Positions 7,370-15,146 are shown, counted from the first letter of the stretch. The stretch: 16,091 nucleotides of DNA from CAZBMJ01 sp964493205 (GCA_964493205.1 CAZBMJ010000043.1:1-16091); one strand, 5' to 3'. The notes: a model not told the origin generated them from the letters alone. Numbers and translations are program-made.

Positions 7370-8724
7370 TAATTACCTTGTCTGTATTCAAAAATTGCTG
7401 AACGGTCTGCTATGTAAGAAACACCGTTATCCATTAACATCTCGAATTTGCAGGAATCAATAGAGTTGGCTGCAATATCGTAAGACTCAAACCAGTTGCC
7501 TTTCATAGCAGGTGTGTTTCCTACCATGCCGGGAACTGCTTTGTAAATCTTCTCTTCGTCATCATCACCGTAGTGAATCTTGATTAAAGGAGATTCGTAA
7601 ACAACATTACCTTGCATGTCCTTGCCTTGAATTGGATTCAAGTCCATTACCCAAGCCGACTCGTTCATCCAATAAGGAACACGAGGGTCAGATAACCACG
7701 GAGCAAGCATCAGCTTAATCTTAACACCTGCAACTGCCCATACGTCAAAGTTTATACCTACTACTGATTTACCACCGATAGTATTATTAACACCTGCGTA
7801 TTGAACATAGATTGCTTTTTCGTTCTGTAAACGGGCAAGAGCCTGACGACCTATCATCACAAGGATGTCTTGGTCAGCTCGTCCATCTAAAGCTACTACT
7901 GAGTCAACTAAAGCTAAAAGTGAAGCCCATGTCAACCCTACCGTTGAGATATTTTGAGCAGCACCATTAGTTAATATTGAGCTACGCACCCCACGAGTAC
8001 CATTGATTACACCCTCTATCACCGATTGTTTAACGCCCGGCTCAGAGAACATACACTTCATGCCATACTCTTCCATTGCCTGAGCAATCATGTACTGCTC
8101 ATTCTCACTCCACAGGTAAACGAATCCATCCTCACCAGCGTGAGTGTTGAACATCTCCCTACGTGCAACATCACAAGAAGCACGTTGTACTGAAACGTAA
8201 TCTTGCTGAACGATTGAGGTAGGATATATAGTCTCTTTGCCAGCAGATTTGTAGTTACCAGAGATGTCATAGAATCCCATGATGTCTGAACCTGCTTTAA
8301 AATGAGTTCCTGCCGTTAAAACGGTAGTAGTCATACCGGGCTCAATCAACACCTGACCGGGAGTGTCCGCATCTATAATACGGGCATCGTTCATTGAGTT
8401 ATCCCTTACAGAGTGCTTTGTTTGAAATCCTGTGTAGTTAGGGTCGCTGAATGTAATTAATAAATTTGCTCCCACCTGAGTAGCTGTCTGTATGATAGCT
8501 TTAGGATAAGAACGTTTTCTTAAAGGTCGGTTGTATATACCGTCTTTATCGCGGAAGCCGCGTGACTGACCAAAAGTGATACCGTTGAGCAACGACCATA
8601 CTTGTGACCAGTTTCTATTAAGGTCTAATAAGTAAGGACTTGTGTTGTCGTAGTTAATCAAATTTTGGTAAAAGAACCCAGCGATATTAGGATTAACCGC
8701 GGGGTTATATCTTGTTTGTGACAT
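7369..8724 (-). CDS. Major capsid protein (HK97-type, crAss-like)
   Basis: This 451-residue protein has the length and position of the major capsid protein in crAss-like and related phages, directly after portal and scaffold. Features include a polar N-arm (RYNPAVNPNIAGFFYQNL), an early Arg-rich stretch likely to be the E-loop region (RDKDGIYNRPLRKRSYPKAI, residues 58-77), a long central helix (GFVYLWSENEQYMIAQAMEEYGMKCMF), the segment LVMIGRQALARLQ near 285-300, and a beta-rich C-terminus. There is no protease or transmembrane feature. Its mRNA start is probably in the 8725-8894 control region, and the ATG has no Shine-Dalgarno sequence. The strong ribosome site of the next gene overlaps its end. 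Alternatives such as another head protein are unlikely given context and size. Confidence 0.8.
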   Translation of the reverse strand: MSQTRYNPAVNPNIAGFFYQNLINYDNTSPYLLDLNRNWSQVWSLLNGITFGQSRGFRDKDGIYNRPLRKRSYPKAIIQTATQVGANLLITFSDPNYTGFQTKHSVRDNSMNDARIIDADTPGQVLIEPGMTTTVLTAGTHFKAGSDIMGFYDISGNYKSAGKETIYPTSIVQQDYVSVQRASCDVARREMFNTHAGEDGFVYLWSENEQYMIAQAMEEYGMKCMFSEPGVKQSVIEGVINGTRGVRSSILTNGAAQNISTVGLTWASLLALVDSVVALDGRADQDILVMIGRQALARLQNEKAIYVQYAGVNNTIGGKSVVGINFDVWAVAGVKIKLMLAPWLSDPRVPYWMNESAWVMDLNPIQGKDMQGNVVYESPLIKIHYGDDDEEKIYKAVPGMVGNTPAMKGNWFESYDIAANSIDSCKFEMLMDNGVSYIADRSAIFEYRQGN

Positions 8725-8751
8725 CTATTATTTGATTTTTGATTTATACCT

Positions 8752-8771
8752 CTCATGTAAATTTACACGAG
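8752..8771. promoter_or_regulatory. Palindrome in the capsid-gene leader, possible operator
   Basis: TGTAAATTTACA (8756-8767) is a perfect 12-base palindrome. Adding the flanks CTC and GAG makes 18 of 20 positions symmetric. It lies about 30 bases before the capsid ATG and would be in the mRNA leader of either candidate promoter. It could bind a dimeric regulator as DNA or form a small hairpin as RNA. Confidence 0.4.
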
Positions 8772-8800
8772 CCTGTTTTCCTCACTAAGGAGAATGAAAA

Positions 8801-8829
8801 ATTATACAAAATCAAAAAGTAAATGCCAA
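8801..8829 (-). promoter_or_regulatory. Sigma70-like promoter candidate for the capsid gene
   Basis: On the minus strand TTGGCA (8824-8829), 17 bases, then TATAAT (8801-8806) matches the classical sigma70 consensus at 11 of 12 positions. Its -35 box overlaps the base of the hairpin at 8828-8873. If the host is in the Bacteroidota this form is not the standard one, so the site competes with the candidate at 8850-8881. Confidence 0.45.
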
Positions 8830-8873
8830 AGACATTTAGGATTAAGCCGCAAACTTAATAGCTAAATGTCTTT
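8828..8873 (-). terminator. Long hairpin between scaffold and capsid genes
   Basis: AAAGACATTTAG (8828-8839) and CTAAATGTCTTT (8862-8873) form 12 perfect pairs. An inner stem ATTAAG/CTTAAT adds 6 more around the loop CCGCAAA, with a one-versus-two base bulge. It starts 22 bases after the scaffold stop. On the minus strand the tail is only moderately U-rich (GGCAUUUACUUUUUG), so termination may be partial, or the stem may be an RNase processing site setting scaffold and capsid mRNA levels. Confidence 0.55.
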
Positions 8874-8881
8874 TAAACAAA
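8850..8881 (-). promoter_or_regulatory. Bacteroidota-type promoter candidate for the capsid gene
   Basis: On the minus strand TTTG (8878-8881), exactly 20 bases, then TAAGTTTG (8850-8857) fits the known Bacteroidota pattern TTTG...TAnnTTTG with normal spacing. The start point would fall near 8843-8846, inside the hairpin, giving a leader of about 120 bases for the capsid mRNA. It is the only place in the window where I found both boxes together at that spacing. Confidence 0.5.
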
Positions 8882-8894
8882 TTTTTATGAAAAT

Positions 8895-10070
8895 TTATTC
8901 TGTTTTTTGACCGGGAGCGTTCTGTAAAGTAGGTTTAAGCCTCTTTTCGTACTGCTCTTTTCCACTCAACTGGTGGTTTGGGTCAACCTGATATTGTATT
9001 GCTGCCGTTGGCGCTGCTTTCTTTCCGCTAACGGTATCTTCTTCCATCTTTTTCTCGATGGCTTGTGCCTCTGCCGCCTGCCAAATAGTCTCGAAGATTT
9101 GTTCACGGTTATTCCAAAGGAACTCACGGTTGGCGAACTCTTGCGGGTCGGGCGTTCCGTTTTCCCGTATTGTCACTCCTGTTTTAAATGATTCTTTTAG
9201 GGAAGAAACCATCTTATCGTCTACTCTAATACCGAACTCAGGGTGAACCTGTCCCTTCAGCGAATCCACAAATAAATCCACTTCGTTAACAAACTCCACC
9301 TGTGCCTTACGGTAGTTAATGGCTTCAGTAGGGTCGGCAGGGTTGAAATCTTTTAAAGAGTCTTTTTCTTTGCTTTTAAACTCTTTAATCAACGACTTCT
9401 TTCTCTCTGAGGTAAGGGAAATTTTATCAATTTCATCACGTTCACTGAAATTTTCCATTAACCTGTCAAGCTCCTCCCCTGTTTTGCCTTCCTCTTCTAA
9501 AAAACCTTTCATTACCTGTTCAGGCGTAAGTTTTGATGGGTCTTTTTGGGCGCGCTCCATGTAGTAAGACTCTACATCCTTTCCGTCTTGCTCAATCTTT
9601 AAAAGTTGCTTAACGGAAGTCTTGTTTACTATAGAACGTAGTTTATTTAACTCTTCCTCTACTTCTAATGGTATCGGGACTGGTTTAGCTGCTTCTTTTG
9701 CTGACTCAGGAATTACCCGTTTGCGCTCCCAGAATTTTTTAGTTTCTCCCTCCGCTGGTTTATCCTCAGCCTTTGGTTCAATAACTTTAGTTTCAGTCTC
9801 TTTTTTAACTTCCTCTGTTTTTGCTTCTGGTTGCTTATTGGCTAACTCAGCAATCTTTTCAGTAGTGAGCGCCCCGTCATTACTTGGGCTTAATGGTTTG
9901 TTTGGGTCGTCATTAACGATTGGAGATACTGGCTTCCCTTCGGCTTTAAGCCTTGCGCGCTCCCTTCCTTTTATAACCTTATCGCTTATAGCGTTAGGTC
10001 GTACTGTTGGCTCTGTAGTCAGAGCGTTTGTTTCTTTAATTTCCGCTGGTGCGGTTACCTGATTTTCCAT
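8895..10070 (-). CDS. Probable scaffolding protein
   Basis: This 391-residue protein is highly charged. Residues 1-135 are low-complexity and likely disordered (rich in Lys, Glu, Pro and Thr; KTEEVKKETETKVIEPKAE). Residues 136-345 are almost wholly helical with coiled-coil character (FLEEEGKTGEELDRLMENF; SERKKSLIKEFKSKEKDSLK). A short basic end follows (EKRLKPTLQ). It has no Cys, no enzyme motif and no membrane span. Position between portal and major capsid genes, acidic/helical make-up and length all fit a procapsid scaffold, which copolymerises with the capsid protein and leaves before or during packaging. No protease gene is seen nearby. The ATG is preceded by an AGGT core 1 base away, in a leader identical to that of another gene. 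A hairpin follows its stop. Confidence 0.65.
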   Translation of the reverse strand: MENQVTAPAEIKETNALTTEPTVRPNAISDKVIKGRERARLKAEGKPVSPIVNDDPNKPLSPSNDGALTTEKIAELANKQPEAKTEEVKKETETKVIEPKAEDKPAEGETKKFWERKRVIPESAKEAAKPVPIPLEVEEELNKLRSIVNKTSVKQLLKIEQDGKDVESYYMERAQKDPSKLTPEQVMKGFLEEEGKTGEELDRLMENFSERDEIDKISLTSERKKSLIKEFKSKEKDSLKDFNPADPTEAINYRKAQVEFVNEVDLFVDSLKGQVHPEFGIRVDDKMVSSLKESFKTGVTIRENGTPDPQEFANREFLWNNREQIFETIWQAAEAQAIEKKMEEDTVSGKKAAPTAAIQYQVDPNHQLSGKEQYEKRLKPTLQNAPGQKTE

Positions 10071-10085
10071 ACCTATTTTAATTTA
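10068..10085 (-). repeat. Copy 2 of the duplicated 18-base translation leader
   Basis: TAAATTAAAATAGGTATG on the minus strand contains the start codon of the scaffold gene and is identical to 6493-6510. The two genes encode unrelated proteins, so the identity is confined to the leader. Confidence 0.8.
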
Positions 10086-10097
10086 CCTTGTTTTATT

Positions 10098-12452
10098 TTA
10101 TGCTGATGCAGTAGCCTTTTCATTTGCTGCTTGTTGAGCTAACTGCATGTCAATTAACATTTGAACTCCTGCGTTATTTGCCTTTATGTTTTCCGCCATT
10201 GCCTTGTTTTCATCTGCTATCGCCTTCTGCCTTACCTCTAATTCAGTTCTATAATTTTCGTTATCTTCTTTCATCTTTTGCAAGAAAACAGTAAACTGTT
10301 GTTGCATTTGTATTCCCTGAGCCTGCATGTCACTTTCTGCTTTATTTTCTTGTGCTGCTATCGCTTGTTGTTGTGCAGTTTCTTTTACAATGAACTTCTC
10401 TAAAAAATCTTGCTTCTCAATAGACGACCTTTTACCCATTAAAGTCAAGATATTATTTAATGCTTTAGCTCCATCAGGAGTAGGATTTTGCGCGTATGCG
10501 AAATATGCCGAGTCAATCGCTTGTTGTCTGCTCGGCTCAAGTTCATCCGAGTTTTCGTACCAAAACCCGTACTCCTCGTACTTAGCATCTTTAGGAATTT
10601 GAACAATAGCGGGGTGTAGCTCTCCTATTTGATAAAGAATAGGCTGCCCGTAATCAGCACTAATCATCTTCGCCTTATTAATACAGTTTCTCATTACATC
10701 GCTCATGTGAGTTAAAAATCCTTTGAAGAGACCGATGTAATTTAACTCTGCGGCTTGCTGACTTTGTGCCTGCACTCCCTTCCCTACAATGGTCTCCTGT
10801 GTACCCTGAACGATATTCGTTATATTAGTAATTTCGTTCATGTTGCGGTCTTCGTAGTCCAACAACTGTAAGTAGATTTGAACCTGACCTTGCATAGTGT
10901 AGTCGAGTTCGTCAATTACTATTCTCTTGTTGTCATTGGGATTTTGAGCTTCTCCTGAATCGTTTAATAAGAAAAATTTGTACTGTCGGATTTGTTGGTA
11001 GAGTTCGGGGGCTGTCATCTCAGCCTTAGCAAGTAGTGACGCATTAAGACCGTAAACTTTACCAATATCCTCGTCCATCAACTCTTGAATCTTTTTTCTG
11101 ATAGATTCTTTCTTATCTGTGATAGCTTTTAAGCGTGAAACGATTGAACGGAAAAATCCTGCATGGTTACGGTGAATAAAAATCTCGAAAGGCTTCATCG
11201 GAAACTTGTACTTGTTCTCTGACCTCACTTGGTAAGGAACATAGCCGTAGTCAGCCGCAATAGCGTTTCCTATAATATCACAGTAGTGCCATTTGTACGT
11301 CCAATTATCGCCTTGAACATCCGAACCTAATTTCTTTCCGTAAGTATCTCCTATTGGAACATCATACTCTACATCATCAGCTAAAAAAGTAGCTTTCTTA
11401 CCCACCTGACCATTAACAACTCTGTATCGTGAGTTGGATAGTCCGAGCCAGTAGGTACGCGCCACCGCCACCCTCCCCACTTTGTCCCACCACAAAAGAT
11501 TAGGACACGTATTGTAAAATCCGTAAGCCTTGTTAATATTTGAGTAGGCTCTTTTAGCCATATTCTCAATAAAATCCCTCTGCTTCTTATTCTTGAATAC
11601 TTCAGGCCATTTATTAAAGATTTGGGAGGGGGTCATGTATTCTACGTAACCACCAACTTGGGCGTTTTCCCCGTAGTCCCCAATTTGGTTCTTGTCTACA
11701 ATCATGTTGTAGCTTGGTATGGCAGTACAGCTAATCTTATTACCTGCTGCTTGTATGTCGACCATGCACATATTCCCCACTACCTGATGAACTGACTCAA
11801 ACTCAAACAGGTTTTCCATCTTCTCCTCGAAGTGAATCCCTCTTCCTAATTTGAGTATTTCAAGTTCTATTTCCTCTCTCCACTCCTCAATAATTTTATC
11901 AATATCTTCGTCTGATTCTACCTTAGCTACTCCTTCAGGGGCAAACATAACAGGATTGTCCTGCATTAATGGGTCTATGAGTTTTTTTAGTTCTAATTTT
12001 TTTCTTAGATTTTGCTTCTTTAGTGCTACTCTGTAGTCAAGGGAACGAACCGACATTAAATCTTTTGAAGACTCAATCATCTTCCTTAGTTTACCTAAAA
12101 GGTACTCTACTTTTGTTCTAATGAGCTGGTCGGGGACGGTGGGGGTCGATACTCCTACGTAAGAAGGCGAGGAAGAATAGTTGTAAAATTCGTTGGTCTG
12201 AACCCCGTAGTAGTACTGAAAGTTAGATAGCACTTCACTCGAAGTGCCTAAATTACCTAAGATTGGATTACGGGTAAGGGTAGAAGTGTAGTTGTAGTTT
12301 TCAAAACAAATCCACCTTGCGTTTTGTAAAAACCACGCTCCGTCATCAGCAAATTTAGTACTGTCTAATACAACACTGTTAGGGACGAAGTAGCCTATTG
12401 CTGATGGTGGGCTAATCCATTTGTTGACTTTTTCAACTGCTTCTTCTAACAT
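10098..12452 (-). CDS. Portal protein (large, crAss-like)
   Basis: This 784-residue protein follows the terminase gene and fits the large portals of crAss-type phages. A dodecameric portal forms the DNA entry ring and docks the terminase. Residues 107-165 hold the clip/N-terminal helices (LIRTKVEYLLGKLRKMIESS). The wing follows, with a beta part (VGNMCMVDIQAAGNKISC, 225-242; CTAIPSYNMIVDKNQ). There is a long helical stem with NITNIVQGTQETIVGKGVQA near 543-562 and then QSQQAAELN, a signature I associate with this portal group. The end (about 685-784) is a Gln/Ala/Lys-rich coiled coil (QAIAAQENKAESDMQAQGIQ), probably the crown/barrel reaching into the capsid. The ATG lacks a Shine-Dalgarno sequence. 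Gap to TerL is 29 bases. The alternative of a tail protein is unlikely. Confidence 0.8.
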   Translation of the reverse strand: MLEEAVEKVNKWISPPSAIGYFVPNSVVLDSTKFADDGAWFLQNARWICFENYNYTSTLTRNPILGNLGTSSEVLSNFQYYYGVQTNEFYNYSSSPSYVGVSTPTVPDQLIRTKVEYLLGKLRKMIESSKDLMSVRSLDYRVALKKQNLRKKLELKKLIDPLMQDNPVMFAPEGVAKVESDEDIDKIIEEWREEIELEILKLGRGIHFEEKMENLFEFESVHQVVGNMCMVDIQAAGNKISCTAIPSYNMIVDKNQIGDYGENAQVGGYVEYMTPSQIFNKWPEVFKNKKQRDFIENMAKRAYSNINKAYGFYNTCPNLLWWDKVGRVAVARTYWLGLSNSRYRVVNGQVGKKATFLADDVEYDVPIGDTYGKKLGSDVQGDNWTYKWHYCDIIGNAIAADYGYVPYQVRSENKYKFPMKPFEIFIHRNHAGFFRSIVSRLKAITDKKESIRKKIQELMDEDIGKVYGLNASLLAKAEMTAPELYQQIRQYKFFLLNDSGEAQNPNDNKRIVIDELDYTMQGQVQIYLQLLDYEDRNMNEITNITNIVQGTQETIVGKGVQAQSQQAAELNYIGLFKGFLTHMSDVMRNCINKAKMISADYGQPILYQIGELHPAIVQIPKDAKYEEYGFWYENSDELEPSRQQAIDSAYFAYAQNPTPDGAKALNNILTLMGKRSSIEKQDFLEKFIVKETAQQQAIAAQENKAESDMQAQGIQMQQQFTVFLQKMKEDNENYRTELEVRQKAIADENKAMAENIKANNAGVQMLIDMQLAQQAANEKATASA

Positions 12453-12466
12453 TGATGGTTTTTTGC

Positions 12467-12474
12467 CAAATTTA
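12467..12474 (-). promoter_or_regulatory. Possible Bacteroidota-type -7 box before the portal gene
   Basis: TAAATTTG on the minus strand is an exact TAnnTTTG match 14 bases before the portal ATG. No good TTTG or TTG box is found about 20 bases upstream. A TATAAT at 12481-12486 overlaps the terminase stop but has no -35 partner. It may be chance in AT-rich DNA. Confidence 0.25.
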
Positions 12475-12481
12475 TTAAAAA

Positions 12482-14455
12482 TTATACAGTACTACGTTCA
12501 TCCTGAATATTTTTTTCCCACACCCTCTTGCTTCTCATTCCGTTGGGGGTATTTTCCCAAATAAGTTTGGTTGAATAAGTAACTTTTGGAGATTTAGGTT
12601 TTGGGGGCTGATCGAAATTAGGAGGTAAAACAAATGGTAGCATTAACGCAGCAGACCTTAAATCGGCATTTTTATCAGCAGGTAAAAGAAAATCACTAAC
12701 AATTCCTTTCATACGAACAGCGTTAGGATGTTTATCCAAAATCATATTCATCTCCCTCATTGCATAGCTTAGAGACCATTGGTTAATAGGTTGAAAATAT
12801 TTATCTATTTCAACATATCCTTTTCCTGAGTAATCTCTTCTTTTCATTGCCCATTGAATAAGATTGTGCCTTCTAAGAAAATCGGGTAAGTGGTCAGCAG
12901 TAGAGTTAGATGCCTCTGCTTGTATTTTTTTAAATCTTTTAAACTTATTGTAATATTTGCATAGGTCAATTAAATATTCATAAGACTGCTCTATTGTTTG
13001 AGGTCGTTTCCTGAAGTAAGCAACAAACTCAAACGGTAATCCAGTTGACGGGTCAAACATTTTAGCTATTATTCCTGCAACGTCAGAGCCCTCCTCTGCT
13101 CCCGACTCTGTTCCTGTGCCCACGCCATCCACTAATAAAAAATAATCTACTCCGTCTTTAGGTTCTTCTAAAAACCAAAATGGAGCTTTGCTATTAGGCA
13201 CTGTATGTATTTTGTCGTCTATAACAACTATGTTAGCGCGCCTTTCATCTAAATCTTTTACCTCATCCCAAATCAATTTATACTTTTCAACAACTCTCTC
13301 TGCGAAAAACGTTGAAGTCATTACATCGAAAGCCTCGTTTTGTGTTTCAGGATATTGCCTCTTTGTTTTGCGTTGGTCAGCTTCGCTCGCTGCATCTAAT
13401 TTATTCTGACGAAATTTCTTAGCCTCGTCAACTAAGTCATTGCCGTATTCGTCAATAAATCCCTCGTAACCTTCATAAAACGGTTTAAAGTATCTATAAA
13501 ATCCTGAACCAGTTCTTCCGTTTTCGTCTCTTTTCCTGTAGTCTGACTTGTCCCATATTTCCTTAAAGGCAAAAGCGCCCTTGTTGGTCATGTTTTCTAA
13601 TGTAGTCGGAAGAAATGCTTTGCCGTTTATTTTCTTGCCTAAAGCCAACTGTTCTCTGATAGTAGTCCATGCCTCTTCTAAGTCCATCTCGTCAATAGTC
13701 CCCGGCTCATCTATGAAAATTCTCTTTGGTTTCTTTCCCTGATAAGCCGAAACTGTTGTTGGTCGCCAGTCAATTTTATTATCTAAAGCGGCTGTATATT
13801 TTCCGCCTTCTTTATTGCCAAAGAATGTAAGCTCACTTACAATAGGTTTTGTTGATTTAGTTTCGTTTGAAATAGGTTTTAGGTAATTAGGAATAGCTTT
13901 ATGAGAACGCATTAACCTATCCTGAAAAAGATTCTTTCGTGCATCAGTAGCATTAATTGACTGCATACCAAAAAGGCATTTAGTGTCGACTAAAGTAGCT
14001 GCATTATACAAATCCGCTATCTCGATTTCGGTCTTACCAAAACGTTTTTGGGTGAGCATTATACCTCCGAAGCAATTATCGTCTTTAATACAAAAATCCT
14101 TAAAATAAAACCATTTTGTGTTTGACCATCGGTACTCAGGAAAACCATCTTCGGTCTGAGCGCCCATATCCCAATAATTAAGGTAGAAGTAGTGCGAACC
14201 TGTTAGGTACGTCAAAACTCCATTTATCATTAGGAAGTATCCATTAAGCCTTCTGTCAAGCTCGGTAGACAAAATCTCTATTCGCTTTTCTTTGTCTAAC
14301 AAAAGAAATTCACTATCAGATAAAAACTTTTGCCTTCTGAACTTTTGTTGTTTCTTTGGCAAATCATATCCATCTATTTGCTCTTTGGGTGGTGCGGGCG
14401 GGCAGACATAAACAATTCCTGATTCTCCTAACGGAACATTTCTTTCGTATTTCAA
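12482..14455 (-). CDS. terL: Terminase large subunit (ATPase and nuclease)
   Basis: This 657-residue protein powers packaging at the portal and cuts the concatemer. ATPase domain: Walker A TQKRFGKT (135-142, K141), Walker B RIFIDE (245-250, D249/E250), coupling motif TTLEN (284-288). Nuclease domain (RNase H fold): VDYFLLVDG with D443, EASNS with E514, and DKNADLRSAA with D594/D598, all acidic residues present. Length is normal for the family. The start is TTG at 14455. An in-frame TAA lies three codons upstream, no ATG follows until codon 76, and the TTG overlaps the TGA of the previous gene (TTGA), so translation is probably coupled. The portal gene follows, the standard arrangement. The Walker A has K-R in place of the usual leading Gly, a variant also seen in other phage terminases. 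Confidence 0.93.
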   Translation of the reverse strand: MKYERNVPLGESGIVYVCPPAPPKEQIDGYDLPKKQQKFRRQKFLSDSEFLLLDKEKRIEILSTELDRRLNGYFLMINGVLTYLTGSHYFYLNYWDMGAQTEDGFPEYRWSNTKWFYFKDFCIKDDNCFGGIMLTQKRFGKTEIEIADLYNAATLVDTKCLFGMQSINATDARKNLFQDRLMRSHKAIPNYLKPISNETKSTKPIVSELTFFGNKEGGKYTAALDNKIDWRPTTVSAYQGKKPKRIFIDEPGTIDEMDLEEAWTTIREQLALGKKINGKAFLPTTLENMTNKGAFAFKEIWDKSDYRKRDENGRTGSGFYRYFKPFYEGYEGFIDEYGNDLVDEAKKFRQNKLDAASEADQRKTKRQYPETQNEAFDVMTSTFFAERVVEKYKLIWDEVKDLDERRANIVVIDDKIHTVPNSKAPFWFLEEPKDGVDYFLLVDGVGTGTESGAEEGSDVAGIIAKMFDPSTGLPFEFVAYFRKRPQTIEQSYEYLIDLCKYYNKFKRFKKIQAEASNSTADHLPDFLRRHNLIQWAMKRRDYSGKGYVEIDKYFQPINQWSLSYAMREMNMILDKHPNAVRMKGIVSDFLLPADKNADLRSAALMLPFVLPPNFDQPPKPKSPKVTYSTKLIWENTPNGMRSKRVWEKNIQDERSTV

Positions 14456-14874
14456 TCCTTTTTATCTTTAAGTCTCATACGCGCTTCGTCAATATCAGAA
14501 GTTCCTTTTTTAGATGCCTCCATAGCCTGAGGACTAACTTTACCCCTAATAACATCTAAGGCTAAAAGTATTTTTGATAGTTCTGTCACGTATTTTAATA
14601 CGCGATCAAACCCCTTATCGTCTTTATTTGCAAAAATATTTAATTCAACCTTTTCTGTCTCCATAACCCCCTCCTCTCCTACTTGAATAACAAGATTTCC
14701 TTCAACCGCATCTTTAATTTGCTTGTTGAAAAATACAATTAAATCAAATGTAGTATTATAAGACTCAAGGTAGGGGCTGTCAATAAACTTCATAAGTTCC
14801 TCGTGGCAATCAGCGAGTAGTTGATTCTTCTTGCCAGCTTTTTCTAATTCCCTTAATGCCTCCTGTGAAATCAT
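14452..14874 (-). CDS. Unknown helical protein, possible terminase small subunit
   Basis: This 140-residue protein is mostly helical (ALRELEKAGKKNQLLADCHEE; FDRVLKYVTELSKILLALDV) with a short beta part in the middle (NLVIQVGEEGV) and a basic end (DEARMRLKDKKD). I do not recognise the family. It overlaps the terminase large subunit gene by 4 bases (TTGA) and the gene before it by 4 bases (ATGA). Small terminases usually sit in this place, have this size and form rings through helices, so the assignment is plausible from context. No clear helix-turn-helix is visible at the N-terminus, which counts against it. Confidence 0.45.
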   Translation of the reverse strand: MISQEALRELEKAGKKNQLLADCHEELMKFIDSPYLESYNTTFDLIVFFNKQIKDAVEGNLVIQVGEEGVMETEKVELNIFANKDDKGFDRVLKYVTELSKILLALDVIRGKVSPQAMEASKKGTSDIDEARMRLKDKKD

Positions 14875-15146
14875 TCTGCCAATACCATATTTAAAAAATA
14901 ATTACCTCTTTCGTCTGTCTTTACGTTATTATCCGTGATGTACTTTTTCACCCCGTCCACCCCGCGCCTATCCCACACTCCTTTTAGAGTTTCGTAAGTA
15001 GCATTAACAGTTTTCTTATCACTTTGGTTTCTCTTGGCTAAAATCTGCTGCCTAACCTCTTCTGGAATGTCTTTATTATCCTCAAGTATCTTGTCGATAG
15101 CGAGTCGCTTTTTAGTTTGAGTGGATATGGTTCGTTTAAGTCTCAC
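14871..15146 (-). CDS. Small protein of unknown function
   Basis: This 91-residue protein has a basic N-terminus (MRLKRTISTQTKKRLAIDK) followed by helices (IPEEVRQQILAKRNQ; ATYETLKGVWDRRGVDGVKK). No domain recognised. The start is a GTG at 15146, overlapping the previous gene's TAA by 11 bases; AAGGG lies 9 bases upstream. The stop overlaps the next ATG. The basic, helical nature and position just before the packaging genes would suit a DNA-binding role or part of a small-terminase function, but nothing shows it directly. Confidence 0.45.
   Translation of the reverse strand: MRLKRTISTQTKKRLAIDKILEDNKDIPEEVRQQILAKRNQSDKKTVNATYETLKGVWDRRGVDGVKKYITDNNVKTDERGNYFLNMVLAE

Noticed and set aside
8088..8270. 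Minus-strand 60-codon frame inside the major capsid gene
   Set aside because: Wholly nested in another frame of the capsid gene, with no start signal.
8736..8818. Inverted repeat TTTTTGATTT / AAATCAAAAA around the capsid leader
   Set aside because: Very AT-rich and 10 bases only; one arm lies in the promoter spacer and would not be in the mRNA. Likely chance.
9622..10062. Plus-strand open frame of 146 codons opposite the scaffold gene
   Set aside because: It mirrors the low-complexity Lys/Glu/Pro-rich part of the scaffold gene, which lacks stops on the other strand by composition. The product is Ser/Leu-rich with no domain, and no gene in the window uses the plus strand.
12467..12486. Strong promoter between terminase and portal (TATAAT and TAAATTTG)
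   Set aside because: No matching upstream box for either one; kept only as a low-confidence -7 site.
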